Positions 34,629 through 43,402 are shown, counted from the stretch's first letter. The stretch is 64,000 bases of DNA from Streptomyces graminofaciens (GCF_030294945.1 NZ_AP018448.1:7222001-7286000); one strand, 5' to 3'. Translations and numbers: made by a program. The notes: generated by a model from the letters alone, not told the origin.

Positions 34629-37600
34629 CGCAGGGCTCCTTCTTCTCTTGCGGTCCAGGAAAGGGCGGCGGCGCGGGCCAGGCGGCGGCAGATGGCTTCG
34701 CTGTCGGGGGCGATGCCGGCGGCCCGGTTGTGGTGCATGTGCAGAAGGGACGGCAGAACCGCGGCGGGGTCGGCACCGTGCGCTTCGAGAGCCTGGCGGT
34801 AGGCAGTCAGGGCGGTGCGGCGCAGGGCCCACGTCGTGACGAGGTGCTCACCGTTGGGCAAGGCTTGCAGGGCCGCGTGGTCGGGGCCCGGGGCGGAGAG
34901 GTGGACGGCTGCGGAGAGTACGTCGCGGGTGGTGGCTTCGCCGTCGTTCTTCAGGAGGTTCGTCGTCAGCCATGCCCGTCCGTCCGCTGGGGAGCCGAGG
35001 AAGGCGTCGGCGATGTCGACGAAGCTGGTGGCGGTGATGGCGGGCCGGAGGCTGTCGGGGATGGGGAGGGCCATCTGTGCGAGGGCGGCGGCGGAGTCTG
35101 CGGCGAAGACTTGTTCGGCTGCGGTGAGGGCGGGGCCGGTGCCGTAGCGTCCGGTCTCCGGCTCGTCGGTGTCCCACTGCACGCGTTGGAGAAGGCCCTC
35201 CGCGCGCAGCTCACCTGCCCAGGCAGCGACTTGCTGCGCCACCTCACCGAAGGCGTTCGGGTTCGGGAGGCGCAGTCGCAGCCGGAGATGGCTGTCGGGG
35301 TCGCTGTAGCGGGTGAACCACCACGTCGGTGCGTCGGCGTCCCAGTCGTGGAGGAGGCGCGGGAGGTGCGCGGTCAGCAGTTCGGGTGCTCGGTCGGCGT
35401 TGCCGTACAGCTTCAGGTAGGCCCACTCGCCGGCGCCGGGCAGGCGGCTGGAGTCGTGGTTGACGACGGGTGTCGTGCGGTTGATGGGCGCGGGGGAAGG
35501 CGGTTGGTCGGAAGCGAAGGACGCGGTGATCTCGTGGGCGCGGCCGACCCAGCCGAACGCCGCCTCGTCGGGCGCTTTGTGCAGGGTCACCGTTCCGTGG
35601 CGGTCCAGTTCGGCGCGCAGGAGTTGCCGGTGGGCGCTGACATCGAGGTCGAGGCGGAGCCGTTGGTCGTTGCCGCCGACGTACACGGTGCGGGGTACGC
35701 CGTAACGGATGCGCCAGTCGGTGAAGTGGAACATCCAGGCGCGACTGTCATCGCCGAGGTCGCGTGCGTTCAGCCGCCAGCAGGCGGCGGACAGGATGGT
35801 GCGGCCGACGCGGACTTCGGGCAGGAATGGCAGCCGGGCCGCCGCGCCCCAGGCGAAGGGGGTGAGGATGGCGGTGTGGGAGCGGTGCAATTCAGTGACG
35901 AAGCGGACGAGGGGGTGGGTGGCGCTGCTGAGTTCCACGGCGTTCAGGACCGAGGGCTCGATGAGCTGTCCGGTGGAGAGGGAGAGCAGGTAGAGGCGTC
36001 GGGAGTCGGCGACGACGCCGAGGCCGTCCAGGTCGAGGGTGGCGTCCGGGTTGTGCTCGCCGACCGAGAGGACGTGTGGGACGACGGCTGGGGCGCGGCC
36101 GACGTTGCGGGTCGGGATGCGCAGGGGTGGGCTGGACACCTGCCCGCGTGCGGCTCCGGGGGCCAGCGTTGGCAGGGCGGCGTACTCGGCGGTCATCCGG
36201 TCGCGGTCCGACTGGTCCAGCATCGTCAGGAAGCGGCCCGTCGTGGTGCCGGCCGCGAGGGACAGACCGGCGGTGACCAGATGGAATCGGCCGTGCTCCA
36301 GGTCCTCCAGTGAGGGGGACAGCACGGTGAAGCACAGTTCGACGTGCGCGGGTACTTGCGTAGGATCCCCCAACGACATGGCCTCGATGTCCTCCTCGGT
36401 GAGGACGACTTCGCGCCGATCGTTGAGGGCCGCAGACTGGGCGAGAGCGAGGAGGTGGTCGTCGCGGCGGGTCGTGGCCAACACCGTCCGCTTCAGAACC
36501 GTGCCGCGGTAGCCGACGGGGAAGCCGAGGCCGGTGTCCGGGTCGGTGAGGTCACGCAGGGGGACGATCGCTCCCATGCTGTAGCGCTCCAGGAACCGAG
36601 CGCGATAGTCCCGCCACGCCGGAGAGCCGTTCGGGTACGGCGAGATACGGGAGACGACCTCCAGGGCACGCTCCGCCTCCCGCGTGACCGCTGTCGGCAG
36701 GACGATGTCGCAGTCGGGGCGCACGTTCACGACCAGGGTGCGGGCGGTGCCTCCGGTGAGGGTGTTCATTCGCGCAGCCGCCTGGACGCGCAGGGCCTGC
36801 TGCTCACCCTGGGCAGCGATGTCGTGCAGGGTGAGCAGCTGGTGGATCTTTCGCAGCTCCTCGGCTGTACCGGCTCCACCTGATGGGGCGGCGGCACCCG
36901 TGGCGTCCAGCTGCGCGATGAGATGTCCGAGTGCGTCGTCGCATGTCATGGGGGCGTGGAGGCTGGTCAGCAGGACGCGATGGGCGACGAGGCTGGACAC
37001 CATGTTCTCGATCACCGCGGTCGGCGTTTCCGGGTAGTCGCCGTGGAGTTTGGCCACGAGGTCGCTGACCGTGATCGGCGTACGGGCCAAGGTGAGCACC
37101 GCTTCCACGGCTCGGGTTCGTCGCAGTGTGGTGTCGGTGGGGCCGTTCGTGCCGGGCTGGTGCGGTACTGCCACCCGAGTGCCTCGTACCGTGCAGGTCG
37201 GATCTGCCATCACCGGCAGGCGCCGCAGCACCTCCCAGTTGCCTTCCAGGGCGGTGATGGCGGTGTTCAACCACTCGGCATCGGCCCGGGCGAAAGCACG
37301 GTGCTCCTTCCCCCACGTCACCCGAGCGGTGCCGCCGATGCGCACGGGGGCGGGGCCGGCGAACAGCCCGAACGGTGTGGCGCGGTGCTGCATGCGCAGC
37401 AGGTAGCGGGCGAGCGAGGCCGCGGTGCGCCGGACGGAGCGCGGCCGTTGCCGCTCTCCGCCGAGCACGTCGCGGATGGCGGCGGCGAGGAGCGGCGCGG
37501 CGAACTCGATGGCGGCAGCCCGGGTGTCGTCCGCCCAGACCTGGGCGATCCAGTCGCGCCAGCGCTCGACGTCGGCGGGGGCGTCGCCGTCCAGGTCGGG

Positions 37601-37672
37601 CCAAGGAGGAAGCGTCGCCGCCAGCGGGAAGACTGATGCGCGGATCATGCTCGCATCGATCGCGTGGTACAT
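34625..37672 (-). CDS. lantibiotic dehydratase (LanB, class I)
   Basis: 1015-aa full-length class I dehydratase. The N-terminal glutamylation domain covers about 1-700: RTAASLARYLLRMQHRATPF and GLFAGPAPVRIG near residue 100, RISPYPNGSPAWRDYRARFL in the middle, and FLPEVRVGRTILSAACWRL later. A C-terminal SpaB_C elimination domain follows at about 740-1010 (EWAYLKLYGNADRAPELL, WFTRYSDPDSHLRLRLRLP). It uses glutamyl-tRNA to glutamylate Ser/Thr of the precursor and then eliminates glutamate. ATG at 37672, 72 bp after the precursor gene and beyond a strong hairpin. Overlaps the LanC gene by 4 bases. Confidence 0.95.
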   Translation of the reverse strand: MYHAIDASMIRASVFPLAATLPPWPDLDGDAPADVERWRDWIAQVWADDTRAAAIEFAAPLLAAAIRDVLGGERQRPRSVRRTAASLARYLLRMQHRATPFGLFAGPAPVRIGGTARVTWGKEHRAFARADAEWLNTAITALEGNWEVLRRLPVMADPTCTVRGTRVAVPHQPGTNGPTDTTLRRTRAVEAVLTLARTPITVSDLVAKLHGDYPETPTAVIENMVSSLVAHRVLLTSLHAPMTCDDALGHLIAQLDATGAAAPSGGAGTAEELRKIHQLLTLHDIAAQGEQQALRVQAAARMNTLTGGTARTLVVNVRPDCDIVLPTAVTREAERALEVVSRISPYPNGSPAWRDYRARFLERYSMGAIVPLRDLTDPDTGLGFPVGYRGTVLKRTVLATTRRDDHLLALAQSAALNDRREVVLTEEDIEAMSLGDPTQVPAHVELCFTVLSPSLEDLEHGRFHLVTAGLSLAAGTTTGRFLTMLDQSDRDRMTAEYAALPTLAPGAARGQVSSPPLRIPTRNVGRAPAVVPHVLSVGEHNPDATLDLDGLGVVADSRRLYLLSLSTGQLIEPSVLNAVELSSATHPLVRFVTELHRSHTAILTPFAWGAAARLPFLPEVRVGRTILSAACWRLNARDLGDDSRAWMFHFTDWRIRYGVPRTVYVGGNDQRLRLDLDVSAHRQLLRAELDRHGTVTLHKAPDEAAFGWVGRAHEITASFASDQPPSPAPINRTTPVVNHDSSRLPGAGEWAYLKLYGNADRAPELLTAHLPRLLHDWDADAPTWWFTRYSDPDSHLRLRLRLPNPNAFGEVAQQVAAWAGELRAEGLLQRVQWDTDEPETGRYGTGPALTAAEQVFAADSAAALAQMALPIPDSLRPAITATSFVDIADAFLGSPADGRAWLTTNLLKNDGEATTRDVLSAAVHLSAPGPDHAALQALPNGEHLVTTWALRRTALTAYRQALEAHGADPAAVLPSLLHMHHNRAAGIAPDSEAICRRLARAAALSWTAREEGALR

Positions 37673-37705
37673 CGCTGTGCCTCCTTCTTCGTCACGGCGG
37701 TGCGC

Positions 37706-37737
37706 GGGGCCGGGCGGGTCAGATTCCGCCCGGCCCC
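37706..37737 (-). terminator. hairpin between precursor and LanB genes (attenuator)
   Basis: Perfect 12-bp arms GGGGCCGGGCGG / CCGCCCGGCCCC with an 8-base loop, placed 8 bp after the precursor stop and 34 bp before the LanB start. No T-run. In class I lanthipeptide operons such a partial terminator or processing hairpin sets a high ratio of precursor to enzyme mRNA; that role here is inferred from position. Confidence 0.75.
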
Positions 37738-37744
37738 TGGTGGG

Positions 37745-37939
37745 TCAGCCGCCGATGCAGGTGCTGTTGGTGCAGGCGGACTGGCAGGTGGAGGTGCAGT
37801 TGTCGCTGGTGTCGTTCAGCAGCGAGCCGATGACCGGGGCCGAGGCGAGGGTCTCGATGTTGAGGTCGAAGTCCGACCCGGTGTTGGTGCTGTAGTCGGT
37901 CGCGGCCTTCAGCGTTGTCGTGGGGTTCTGCTGTGCCAT
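37745..37939 (-). CDS. FxLD-family lanthipeptide precursor
   Basis: 64-aa precursor, ATG 37939 with GAGGAGT upstream. The leader carries the FxLD-type recognition motif (SDFDLNIETL, residues 22-31; here FDLN). The C-terminal core (about 44-64) is TSDNCTSTCQSACTNSTCIG plus G. It has Cys48, 52, 56 and 61 and nine Ser/Thr (44, 45, 49, 50, 51, 54, 57, 59, 60), enough for four thioether rings. Asp43 and Asp46 next to the first cysteine are candidate sites for the PCMT-like methyltransferase. Flanked by the methyltransferase gene upstream and LanB downstream on the same strand. Confidence 0.93.
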   Translation of the reverse strand: MAQQNPTTTLKAATDYSTNTGSDFDLNIETLASAPVIGSLLNDTSDNCTSTCQSACTNSTCIGG

Positions 37940-38009
37940 CACGTACTCCTCACGGGAAAAGGCGGGTGGGATGTGCTGTGCCGGCCTGGCCGTGGCGCCG
38001 CCGACGGCG

Positions 38010-39263
38010 TCACGGCCAGGTGATCGTGACCCGCGTGTGGGGTCGGTCGACGAGACGGCCCGCGGGAAGCTGGTCGTCCGGCGTACCCGCCGGGTGGACC
38101 TCGATGTGCGCACGGTGGGCCCGGTGGTCGCTGTGCCAGACCTGGATCTCCTCCACCAGACGGTCCGCGACCTTCTGTCCCTGCGGCCCGTGGCCGATCG
38201 CCCCGAGCTCGTACCGGTCGGGGTCGTCGATGGGGCGCGCGGTGCGGTAGGCGAAGCTGTCTCCGTCCACCAGCGTGGGGACGCCGATCGGCGACGCGGA
38301 GCCGACCAGACCACGCTTCCGTGCGCCGATCTTGGCAGCCATCAAGGGGAGGTTGTCGAGGGCGGTCGTCAGCCACAGGTCCAGGTGCTCGGTGGACTCG
38401 TCGCCGGCCACGGTGACGCCCGACCACGCCTCGACACGGGGCATGCCCAGGGCCACACGCAGGGCCTCGGCGTCAGGCTCGGGATGGCCGTCCAGGCGGA
38501 GGGCGATCTCCTCCCCTTCCACGTCGTGGAGCAATACCAGGCGCACGCGGTTCTCCCCGACGCCCTGCATCGGCACGAACCCGCACAGCTCGAACCCGTC
38601 ACTGACGAGCCGCTCCCTGTCGCGGACGAACGCCACCGTGCGGGTCATGCCACGCATCCGCAGCGGCACCACGAGCCGACCACCCTCCTTCAGCTGGTGG
38701 ACCCAGGCGGGCGGGATGTCGGCGGCCTGCACGGTGACGACGATGCGGTCGTACGGCGCGTGGCCGGGCACGCCGTGCTCGCCGTCGGCGGTGATCACGG
38801 TGACAATCCGGTCGTAGCCGGTCGCCTTGAGGAACTCCTCGGCACGCTGGGTGACGTCGTGGTCGATGTCCATCGTGACGACGCGGCCCCGCTCGCCCAC
38901 CATCTCGGCGAGGTAGGCCGCGTTCACCCCGCCGGAGCCGATCTCCAGGACGCTCATCCCCGGCTGGATGTCCGCCTGCTCGATCTGCATGGCCTGGATA
39001 CGCGGGGCGGACACCGAGCTGATGTTCACGCCCGTCGCATCCGTCTTCGTGACCGGGGCGAACTCGGCCTCGTAGGTCTTGGCCATGTCCACTTCGGGGG
39101 TGGCCAGGTGCCGGGGAACCGAACGGAACGCGGCCACGACGCGGCCACTGCGCGCGGCCCCCAGTTCGATCAGCCGCTCCACCATGGCATCACGCATCTG
39201 CTGTTCGGATGCGGGGGCGTTGTGCTTCTCGGACGTCGGGGCGGGAGTGTCATTCACAAGCAT
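38010..39263 (-). CDS. FxLD-system methyltransferase (PCMT-like, LanS type)
   Basis: 417 aa from ATG 39263, with GAAGGAGA 3 bases upstream. N-terminal region resembling protein L-isoaspartyl O-methyltransferase: FRSVPRHL (47-53), VSAPRIQAMQ (84-93), SAM-binding VLEIGSGGVNAAYLAE (105-120), VVTMDIDHD, and HAPYDRIVVTVQAADIPPAW. A ~170-aa C-terminal extension characteristic of the FxLD-system enzymes follows. These enzymes are thought to methylate an aspartate of the precursor, leading to aspartimide or isoaspartate, as shown for related LanS proteins. Upstream of the precursor in the same direction; 14 bp from the small gene at 39278. Confidence 0.92.
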   Translation of the reverse strand: MLVNDTPAPTSEKHNAPASEQQMRDAMVERLIELGAARSGRVVAAFRSVPRHLATPEVDMAKTYEAEFAPVTKTDATGVNISSVSAPRIQAMQIEQADIQPGMSVLEIGSGGVNAAYLAEMVGERGRVVTMDIDHDVTQRAEEFLKATGYDRIVTVITADGEHGVPGHAPYDRIVVTVQAADIPPAWVHQLKEGGRLVVPLRMRGMTRTVAFVRDRERLVSDGFELCGFVPMQGVGENRVRLVLLHDVEGEEIALRLDGHPEPDAEALRVALGMPRVEAWSGVTVAGDESTEHLDLWLTTALDNLPLMAAKIGARKRGLVGSASPIGVPTLVDGDSFAYRTARPIDDPDRYELGAIGHGPQGQKVADRLVEEIQVWHSDHRAHRAHIEVHPAGTPDDQLPAGRLVDRPHTRVTITWP

Positions 39264-39277
39264 TCTCCTTCTCGGCA

Positions 39278-39448
39278 CTACGTCGTCTTCTTGAACTGGG
39301 CCAGCCTGTCTGCGGTGTGGTCGGCCAGGTCAGCGGCGAGTGCGCGCACGTCAAGGGGAAGGCCCTCGTCCTTACTGGCATTGATTCCGGCGCCGACGGC
39401 GCCGATCAGGTCGAACAACGTGTCGTCGTCTGGTTCCTCGGTTGCCAA
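39278..39448 (-). CDS. small acidic helical protein in lanthipeptide cluster
   Basis: 56 aa, probably starting at TTG 39448 with GAGAGAG upstream. The sequence begins MATEEPDDDTLFDLIGAVGA and ends in a basic QFKKTT. The amphipathic helix LDVRALAADLADHTADRLAQ occupies the C-terminal half. It ends 14 bp before the methyltransferase start, so it is likely co-transcribed. I do not recognise it. It has no cysteines, so it is not a second lanthipeptide precursor. The TTG start makes the exact N-terminus uncertain. Confidence 0.6.
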   Translation of the reverse strand: MATEEPDDDTLFDLIGAVGAGINASKDEGLPLDVRALAADLADHTADRLAQFKKTT

Positions 39449-39512
39449 GGCGGCTCTCTCTTCTCGTGGTGCGAGCGGGGCTTGAAGCCCCGCCCAAGAA
39501 GCGGCCGTTCTC

Positions 39513-39806
39513 CTACGCGACGTGGGAGGGCGGTCTGTCGAATGGCACTTTGGTGGGCCACTGGCCGAGGGGAAGGGGCTGTGCGGGAGCCGGGGCGTTC
39601 CGCTGGCGGACGGCGCGCTCGCTCATCGTCCAGTGGAGCTGTTCGAGCCTGAAGACGCATCGCTGGCAGGCACAGAGAGGAAGCACCGTGCCCGCCACCG
39701 CGATCTCGCCGACCTCGGCCACGGGGACATTCGTCTGCTCGCACCTGAAGCAGCTGCCGCTCTGCCAATCGAAGCGGCCCCACAACTCGCTGGGCCTCAT
39801 TCCCAT
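39513..39806 (-). CDS. small Cys4 zinc-binding-type protein in lanthipeptide cluster
   Basis: 97 aa, ATG 39806 overlapping the end of the upstream gene. CFRCEQ near residues 19-22 and CACQRC near 46-50 form a CxxC...C(x)CxxC treble-clef-like knuckle, so a zinc ribbon is likely. No other domain. Its translational coupling to 39797-40198 and position among lanthipeptide genes suggest an accessory role. It resembles nothing I can name. Confidence 0.65.
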   Translation of the reverse strand: MGMRPSELWGRFDWQSGSCFRCEQTNVPVAEVGEIAVAGTVLPLCACQRCVFRLEQLHWTMSERAVRQRNAPAPAQPLPLGQWPTKVPFDRPPSHVA

Positions 39807-40198
39807 GGCGGGTCACCTTCCGGAATGTGAGGCATCGGGCTTCCGCCGACGAGGGTGAGGAAGGGGACAGGGCGAACGTGCCATACGAAGGAGTACGGCT
39901 TCGCCACGAGGGGCAGCGCGAATTCCCCGCCCTCCGCGAGGGCCCGGACGGCGTCGCGCCACCCCTGGTGGCTCCTGGCCATAAGGGGATCGACGAAGTC
40001 CTCGTCCACGGCTGAGGCGATGACGCGCAGGGTGATGCGAGCCCACCGAACGGCCGACTCGGGAGTGCGCTGGGAAGCAGACCTGATGAGGCGTCCGTCA
40101 GCATGGCGCCACTCGCACCAGAAGCCCGGTTGGGGCGCGCACACAGCCCGTGTCGGTGCGGACGCGCTGTGAAGCAGCAGGGGATGGTCAGGGCGCAT
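39797..40198 (-). CDS. hypothetical protein in lanthipeptide cluster
   Basis: 133 aa, ATG 40198 overlapping the upstream stop by 11 bases. It contains a CEWRHADGRLIRSASQRTPE segment followed by AVRWARITLRVIASAVDE, then aromatic-rich LVAKPYSFVWHVRPVPFLTL. No membrane span or known motif. The three overlapping genes 40562-39513 form a compact operon pointing towards the methyltransferase and precursor genes. Function unknown. Confidence 0.6.
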   Translation of the reverse strand: MRPDHPLLLHSASAPTRAVCAPQPGFWCEWRHADGRLIRSASQRTPESAVRWARITLRVIASAVDEDFVDPLMARSHQGWRDAVRALAEGGEFALPLVAKPYSFVWHVRPVPFLTLVGGSPMPHIPEGDPPWE

Positions 40199-40562
40199 GG
40201 CCGCTGCCCTCCGCGTAGACCCACAGCAGCCGGCGGGTAAGACTGGCGACATCACGCATGTAGAAGAAGGCGCTGAAGGCCGGCGTCTCCTTCGTAGGGC
40301 GCTCGGAGAGCTCCAGCAGCCTGTACGCCCGTCTGCACAGGTCCCTGACGGCGGGATCGTCGTCAGCGCCCGGCCTCCTGCTGAGAAGCAGGTTCAACTC
40401 ACCGATGAGGGTTGCCGTCTTGGTGTCGATGTCCTCGCGGGTTGATGCGCCCAACTGCATGACGAGGGCGAACTCCGTGCTGTCCTCGATCTGCTGGACA
40501 TCGATCGGGTCCTCGCAGGACTCGGCCTTCGACGCTTCGTCTCTTCTCATCATGGTCGTCAC
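40188..40562 (-). CDS. hypothetical protein in lanthipeptide cluster
   Basis: 124 aa from GTG 40562 with GAGGGAAA upstream; ATG 40553 or 40550 are alternatives. Acidic N-terminus, then a helical bundle-like pattern: TREDIDTKTATLIGELNLLL, AVRDLCRRAYRLLELSERPT, FFYMRDVASLTRRLLWVYAE. No catalytic motif. First gene of the leftward operon, divergent from the regulator at 40727 with a 164-bp shared promoter region. Confidence 0.7.
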   Translation of the reverse strand: MTTMMRRDEASKAESCEDPIDVQQIEDSTEFALVMQLGASTREDIDTKTATLIGELNLLLSRRPGADDDPAVRDLCRRAYRLLELSERPTKETPAFSAFFYMRDVASLTRRLLWVYAEGSGHAP

Positions 40563-40726
40563 GGCGTTTCCCTCGCTGGCTGACGGCGGTTTCACCGGAT
40601 GGGAGTCCAGCGTTCCGTGCGAAGGGCGTGCGGACCACGGCATTCGTGGGTCAGTGTGGGGACATCTCTGGGACATGGGACAGGCGCCATGATTGAGAAC
40701 AGCAAGAGCCGGGGAAGGGGGGCCAC

Positions 40727-41974
40727 ATGAGCCTTGCCGAGAGGCGCAGAGCTCTGGGGTTAACCCAGGAGGGATTCGCTTTCGCGGTTGGCGTCGATCG
40801 GCGCACCGTAGGCCGATGGGAGCGGGGCGAATCGAAGCCCCAGCCTCCCCAGCGGCCCAAGGTCGCTGAGGTGCTACAGATGGACCTCGACGAACTCGAC
40901 GCCATGTGGGCCTCGGCTGAAGTCCTGCCCATGCCGACGGGGTTGGCGTCGAGCGCCCACGATGGTCCAGAGGACACAGACGAGATGATCCGACGCGAGT
41001 TTCTGCGCCTGCTGGCGGTCTCGGGGGCGCTCGCCGCCGTGCCGATAGATGAGGCGGACACCCTGGCGGAAGGCGAGCTGCGGGGCGACCTCGACGCCTT
41101 CGAGCGCATGAACGGCCACTTGTGGCAGGTGTACCAGCTCTCCCGTGCCAAGCACTCGGTGCACCCCGTAGTGCGGTCTCAGCTCGAAGCCCTCAACGAC
41201 GCGCTTTGGGGAGGGAACAGCCAGGCCAGCACGCTGTGCTTCGCTGCCGGGGACCTGTTCCAACTCGCGGGGGAGCTGGCCTTCGACGCCAACCGCTACG
41301 GTGACGCCACCGCCTCGTACTCACTGGCCGCCAGCGCGAGCAGGGAGGCCGGCGCGTTCGATCTGTGGGCGTGTGCCCTTATCCGAAGCGCCTACGTGGA
41401 CCTCTCGGAGAAGCGCTACAAGCGAGCGGCGGAAACCCTCGGCGCAGCACGTCGCATCGCCCTTCGCGGCGACGGCAACCTGTCAACGAGGCACTGGGCC
41501 GCAGCCGTCCAGGCCGAGGCGTACGCATGGCTCGGCGACTTCGACGCCTGCGAGGAGGCGCTCGACGAGGCGGAGAAGGTGTCCGACCTGGGCGGTGAAG
41601 TCTCCAACGGCGGATGGTTGCGCTTTGACGGCTCCCGTCTGGCAGAGGAGCGCGGGGCCCGGTATTTGCAGCTCAATCGGCTCGGCCTCGCCGAGGACGC
41701 CCTCAAGGACGCGCTTCGACAAAAGCCCCTCGCTCCCGGTCATTCGTTCCGGCGCCGAGGCTCCGTGCTCGTCGACCTGGCCGCTATCGGCGCAAAGCGG
41801 AGGGACTCGGAACAGGTGGTGCAGTACGGGGTCGAGGCCCTGCGTCTGGCGCGGGCCTCCGGGTCCGGCTACGTCGCCCGTAGACTCCAAGCTCTGACCG
41901 CCGAGCTTGGCAACTTCGGGCGCGATCGGCGCATTGCCGAGTTGAGGGCCGAGATCGGCACCCTGACGGCGTGA
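40727..41974 (+). CDS. XRE-family regulator with TPR-like C-terminal domain
   Basis: 415 aa. N-terminal helix-turn-helix at about residues 1-55 (LAERRRALGLTQEGFAFAVG, VDRRTVGRWERGE). Then a ~60-aa linker and an alpha-helical repeat domain (about 130-400) of TPR type, with GRLAFDANRYGDATASYSLA-like and KRYKRAAETLGAARRIALRG units. Many Streptomyces lanthipeptide clusters carry such a regulator. ATG 40727 follows GGGAAGGGGGG. Divergent from the 40562-39513 operon, so it probably senses a peptide or metabolite and controls the cluster. Confidence 0.88.
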   Translation: MSLAERRRALGLTQEGFAFAVGVDRRTVGRWERGESKPQPPQRPKVAEVLQMDLDELDAMWASAEVLPMPTGLASSAHDGPEDTDEMIRREFLRLLAVSGALAAVPIDEADTLAEGELRGDLDAFERMNGHLWQVYQLSRAKHSVHPVVRSQLEALNDALWGGNSQASTLCFAAGDLFQLAGELAFDANRYGDATASYSLAASASREAGAFDLWACALIRSAYVDLSEKRYKRAAETLGAARRIALRGDGNLSTRHWAAAVQAEAYAWLGDFDACEEALDEAEKVSDLGGEVSNGGWLRFDGSRLAEERGARYLQLNRLGLAEDALKDALRQKPLAPGHSFRRRGSVLVDLAAIGAKRRDSEQVVQYGVEALRLARASGSGYVARRLQALTAELGNFGRDRRIAELRAEIGTLTA

Positions 41975-41988
41975 CGAGAGGGGATGGC

Positions 41989-42351
41989 ATGGCCAACGAG
42001 GGCGCACGGGTCTTCCGTGAGGCGTGGACCGCAGGGGTGCGGAAGCACTTCCCCGGTGAGCCGAAGCCGAGCTACGTGACCCCGTGGGAGGAGACGCCCG
42101 AGTGGGAACGTGAGGCCGCGGGCGCTGTGTACGAGCAGGTGCGCCACTTTCTCGACCTCAGCGGCGGCCACGCCTCCCGCCTGTCACGCGAGCAGAAGAG
42201 CCGCTTCGTGGCAACGTGCTGGACAGCCCAGATGTACAAGCACTTCGAGGACCCGAAGCCTGGATACGTGGCCGACTGGCCCGACCTGCCGGACTGGCAG
42301 AAGGAGACCGACTCGGACATCTTCGAGGCCGTCGAGAGCAGCCTGAAGTAG
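41989..42351 (+). CDS. small protein with two internal repeats
   Basis: 120 aa from ATG 41989 with GAGAGGGG upstream; GTG 41971, overlapping the regulator stop, would add 6 residues. Two similar halves are visible. One is VRKHFPGEPKPSYVTPWEET, PEWEREAAGAVYEQV; the other is MYKHFEDPKPGYVADWPDLP, DWQKETDSDIFEAV. The shared pattern is KHFxxPKPxYVxxWxxxPxWxxE followed by an amphipathic helix. I know single copies of this motif from actinobacterial hypothetical proteins but no function. It follows the XRE regulator directly and may share its transcript. Confidence 0.7.
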   Translation: MANEGARVFREAWTAGVRKHFPGEPKPSYVTPWEETPEWEREAAGAVYEQVRHFLDLSGGHASRLSREQKSRFVATCWTAQMYKHFEDPKPGYVADWPDLPDWQKETDSDIFEAVESSLK

Positions 42352-42420
42352 AACGTCAGACGGCCCTGTCCAAGCTGCGCGTGGACGGGGCCCTCGCATG
42401 TCGTCAGACGGCCGGGGAGG

Positions 42421-43280
42421 GTGCCGACGCAGCAGTTCGCCGGGGGCAGACAGGAAAGACCCCCTGAAGGGCTGGTGCCCGGCGGCAAGCCATGTCAACG
42501 TACAACGCTGCTGGACACCACCCCCGAGCCTACGGAAGCGCCCCTGCACCCGCACCACCCCAGCGATCCCTCCCCTCTTGACTCGCCGGACCCGGTGTAC
42601 TGGGTCACCCCGCGCCATTTGGCTGGCGATGACGGTGCGCTCGCCGAGCGGATCGGCGACACCTTGGCCGGCCTCGGCTGGCGCATGTGGCCCACGGCCC
42701 GCAACACCCTGCTGTACGTGAGTTCGGACGGGCTGTGCGGCGCCGAGTGGATTCTCGCGGCCCACCCGTTCGAGCTGGGCAGGCTGCCGGTTGCCTGGCA
42801 GTTGAGCGCCCGCTCGCATGCCACGTCCGTGATGACGGCGTGGAACGCGTACTTCACCACCGGCATTCCGTACGAGGGCTAGCCGACCTCCTCGCGGCGA
42901 TCGACACCCGCGAAACGCCCGAGGTCGGCCTCACCGGGCCCGAGACCGTTCTCAACGCGCTCTGTGCCCGCGGCTGGATCCGCGACCTGGACCGCCCCCG
43001 CACCACCGCCACGGATCCCGGGTTCTCCTGCAACGTCTCCCTGGAGATGCTGCCGCCGCTCATCGAGGACGCCGACCCACGTCCTGACCTGGTGGGCTGG
43101 CAGGCGTGGGCGGACCCCGTTCCCGGCGCCCCGTACCTGTGGTGCGCCAGCTTCAGCGCCAGCGTCCCCCACGACCTGGTCGCCGCGTTCGCCTCCTCGC
43201 TCGCCTCCCCGGTGCCGGTGCTCCGCCGTACCGTGCCCAAGAGCGCCGAGGGCAGGCTTACCGTCGTCCGCCACAGCTGA
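42421..43280 (+). pseudogene. DUF317 domain protein, single-base frameshift
   Basis: Frame 1 from GTG 42421 carries PDPVYWVTPRHLAGDDGALA, GWRMWPTARNTLLYVSSDGL, CGAEWILAAHPFELG and WNAYFTTGIPYEG, then hits TAG at 42880. One base earlier in phase, the sequence continues GLADLLAAIDTRETPEVGLT, GPETVLNALCARGWIRD and VSLEMLPPLIEDADP to the stop at 43280. These are the successive parts of one Streptomyces DUF317 protein of ~285 aa. The break is the loss of one G in GAGGG at about 42875-42879. It could be a real mutation or a homopolymer sequencing error. DUF317 proteins are typical of Streptomyces mobile and accessory islands. Confidence 0.85.
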
Positions 43281-43402
43281 CGGCTCCTGCCCGAGCAGAG
43301 GCAAGCCGCTGGCGGGCGCAGCAGCATCGTCAAGCAGACGGCCGTCGGCACCGGGACGGTGATCGTCGCGGGGTGAATCGGCAGCCGCTTCAGTCCTGCC
43401 GC

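Noticed and set aside
39278..39448. Second lanthipeptide precursor
   Set aside because: No cysteines and no FxLD motif in the 56-aa product.
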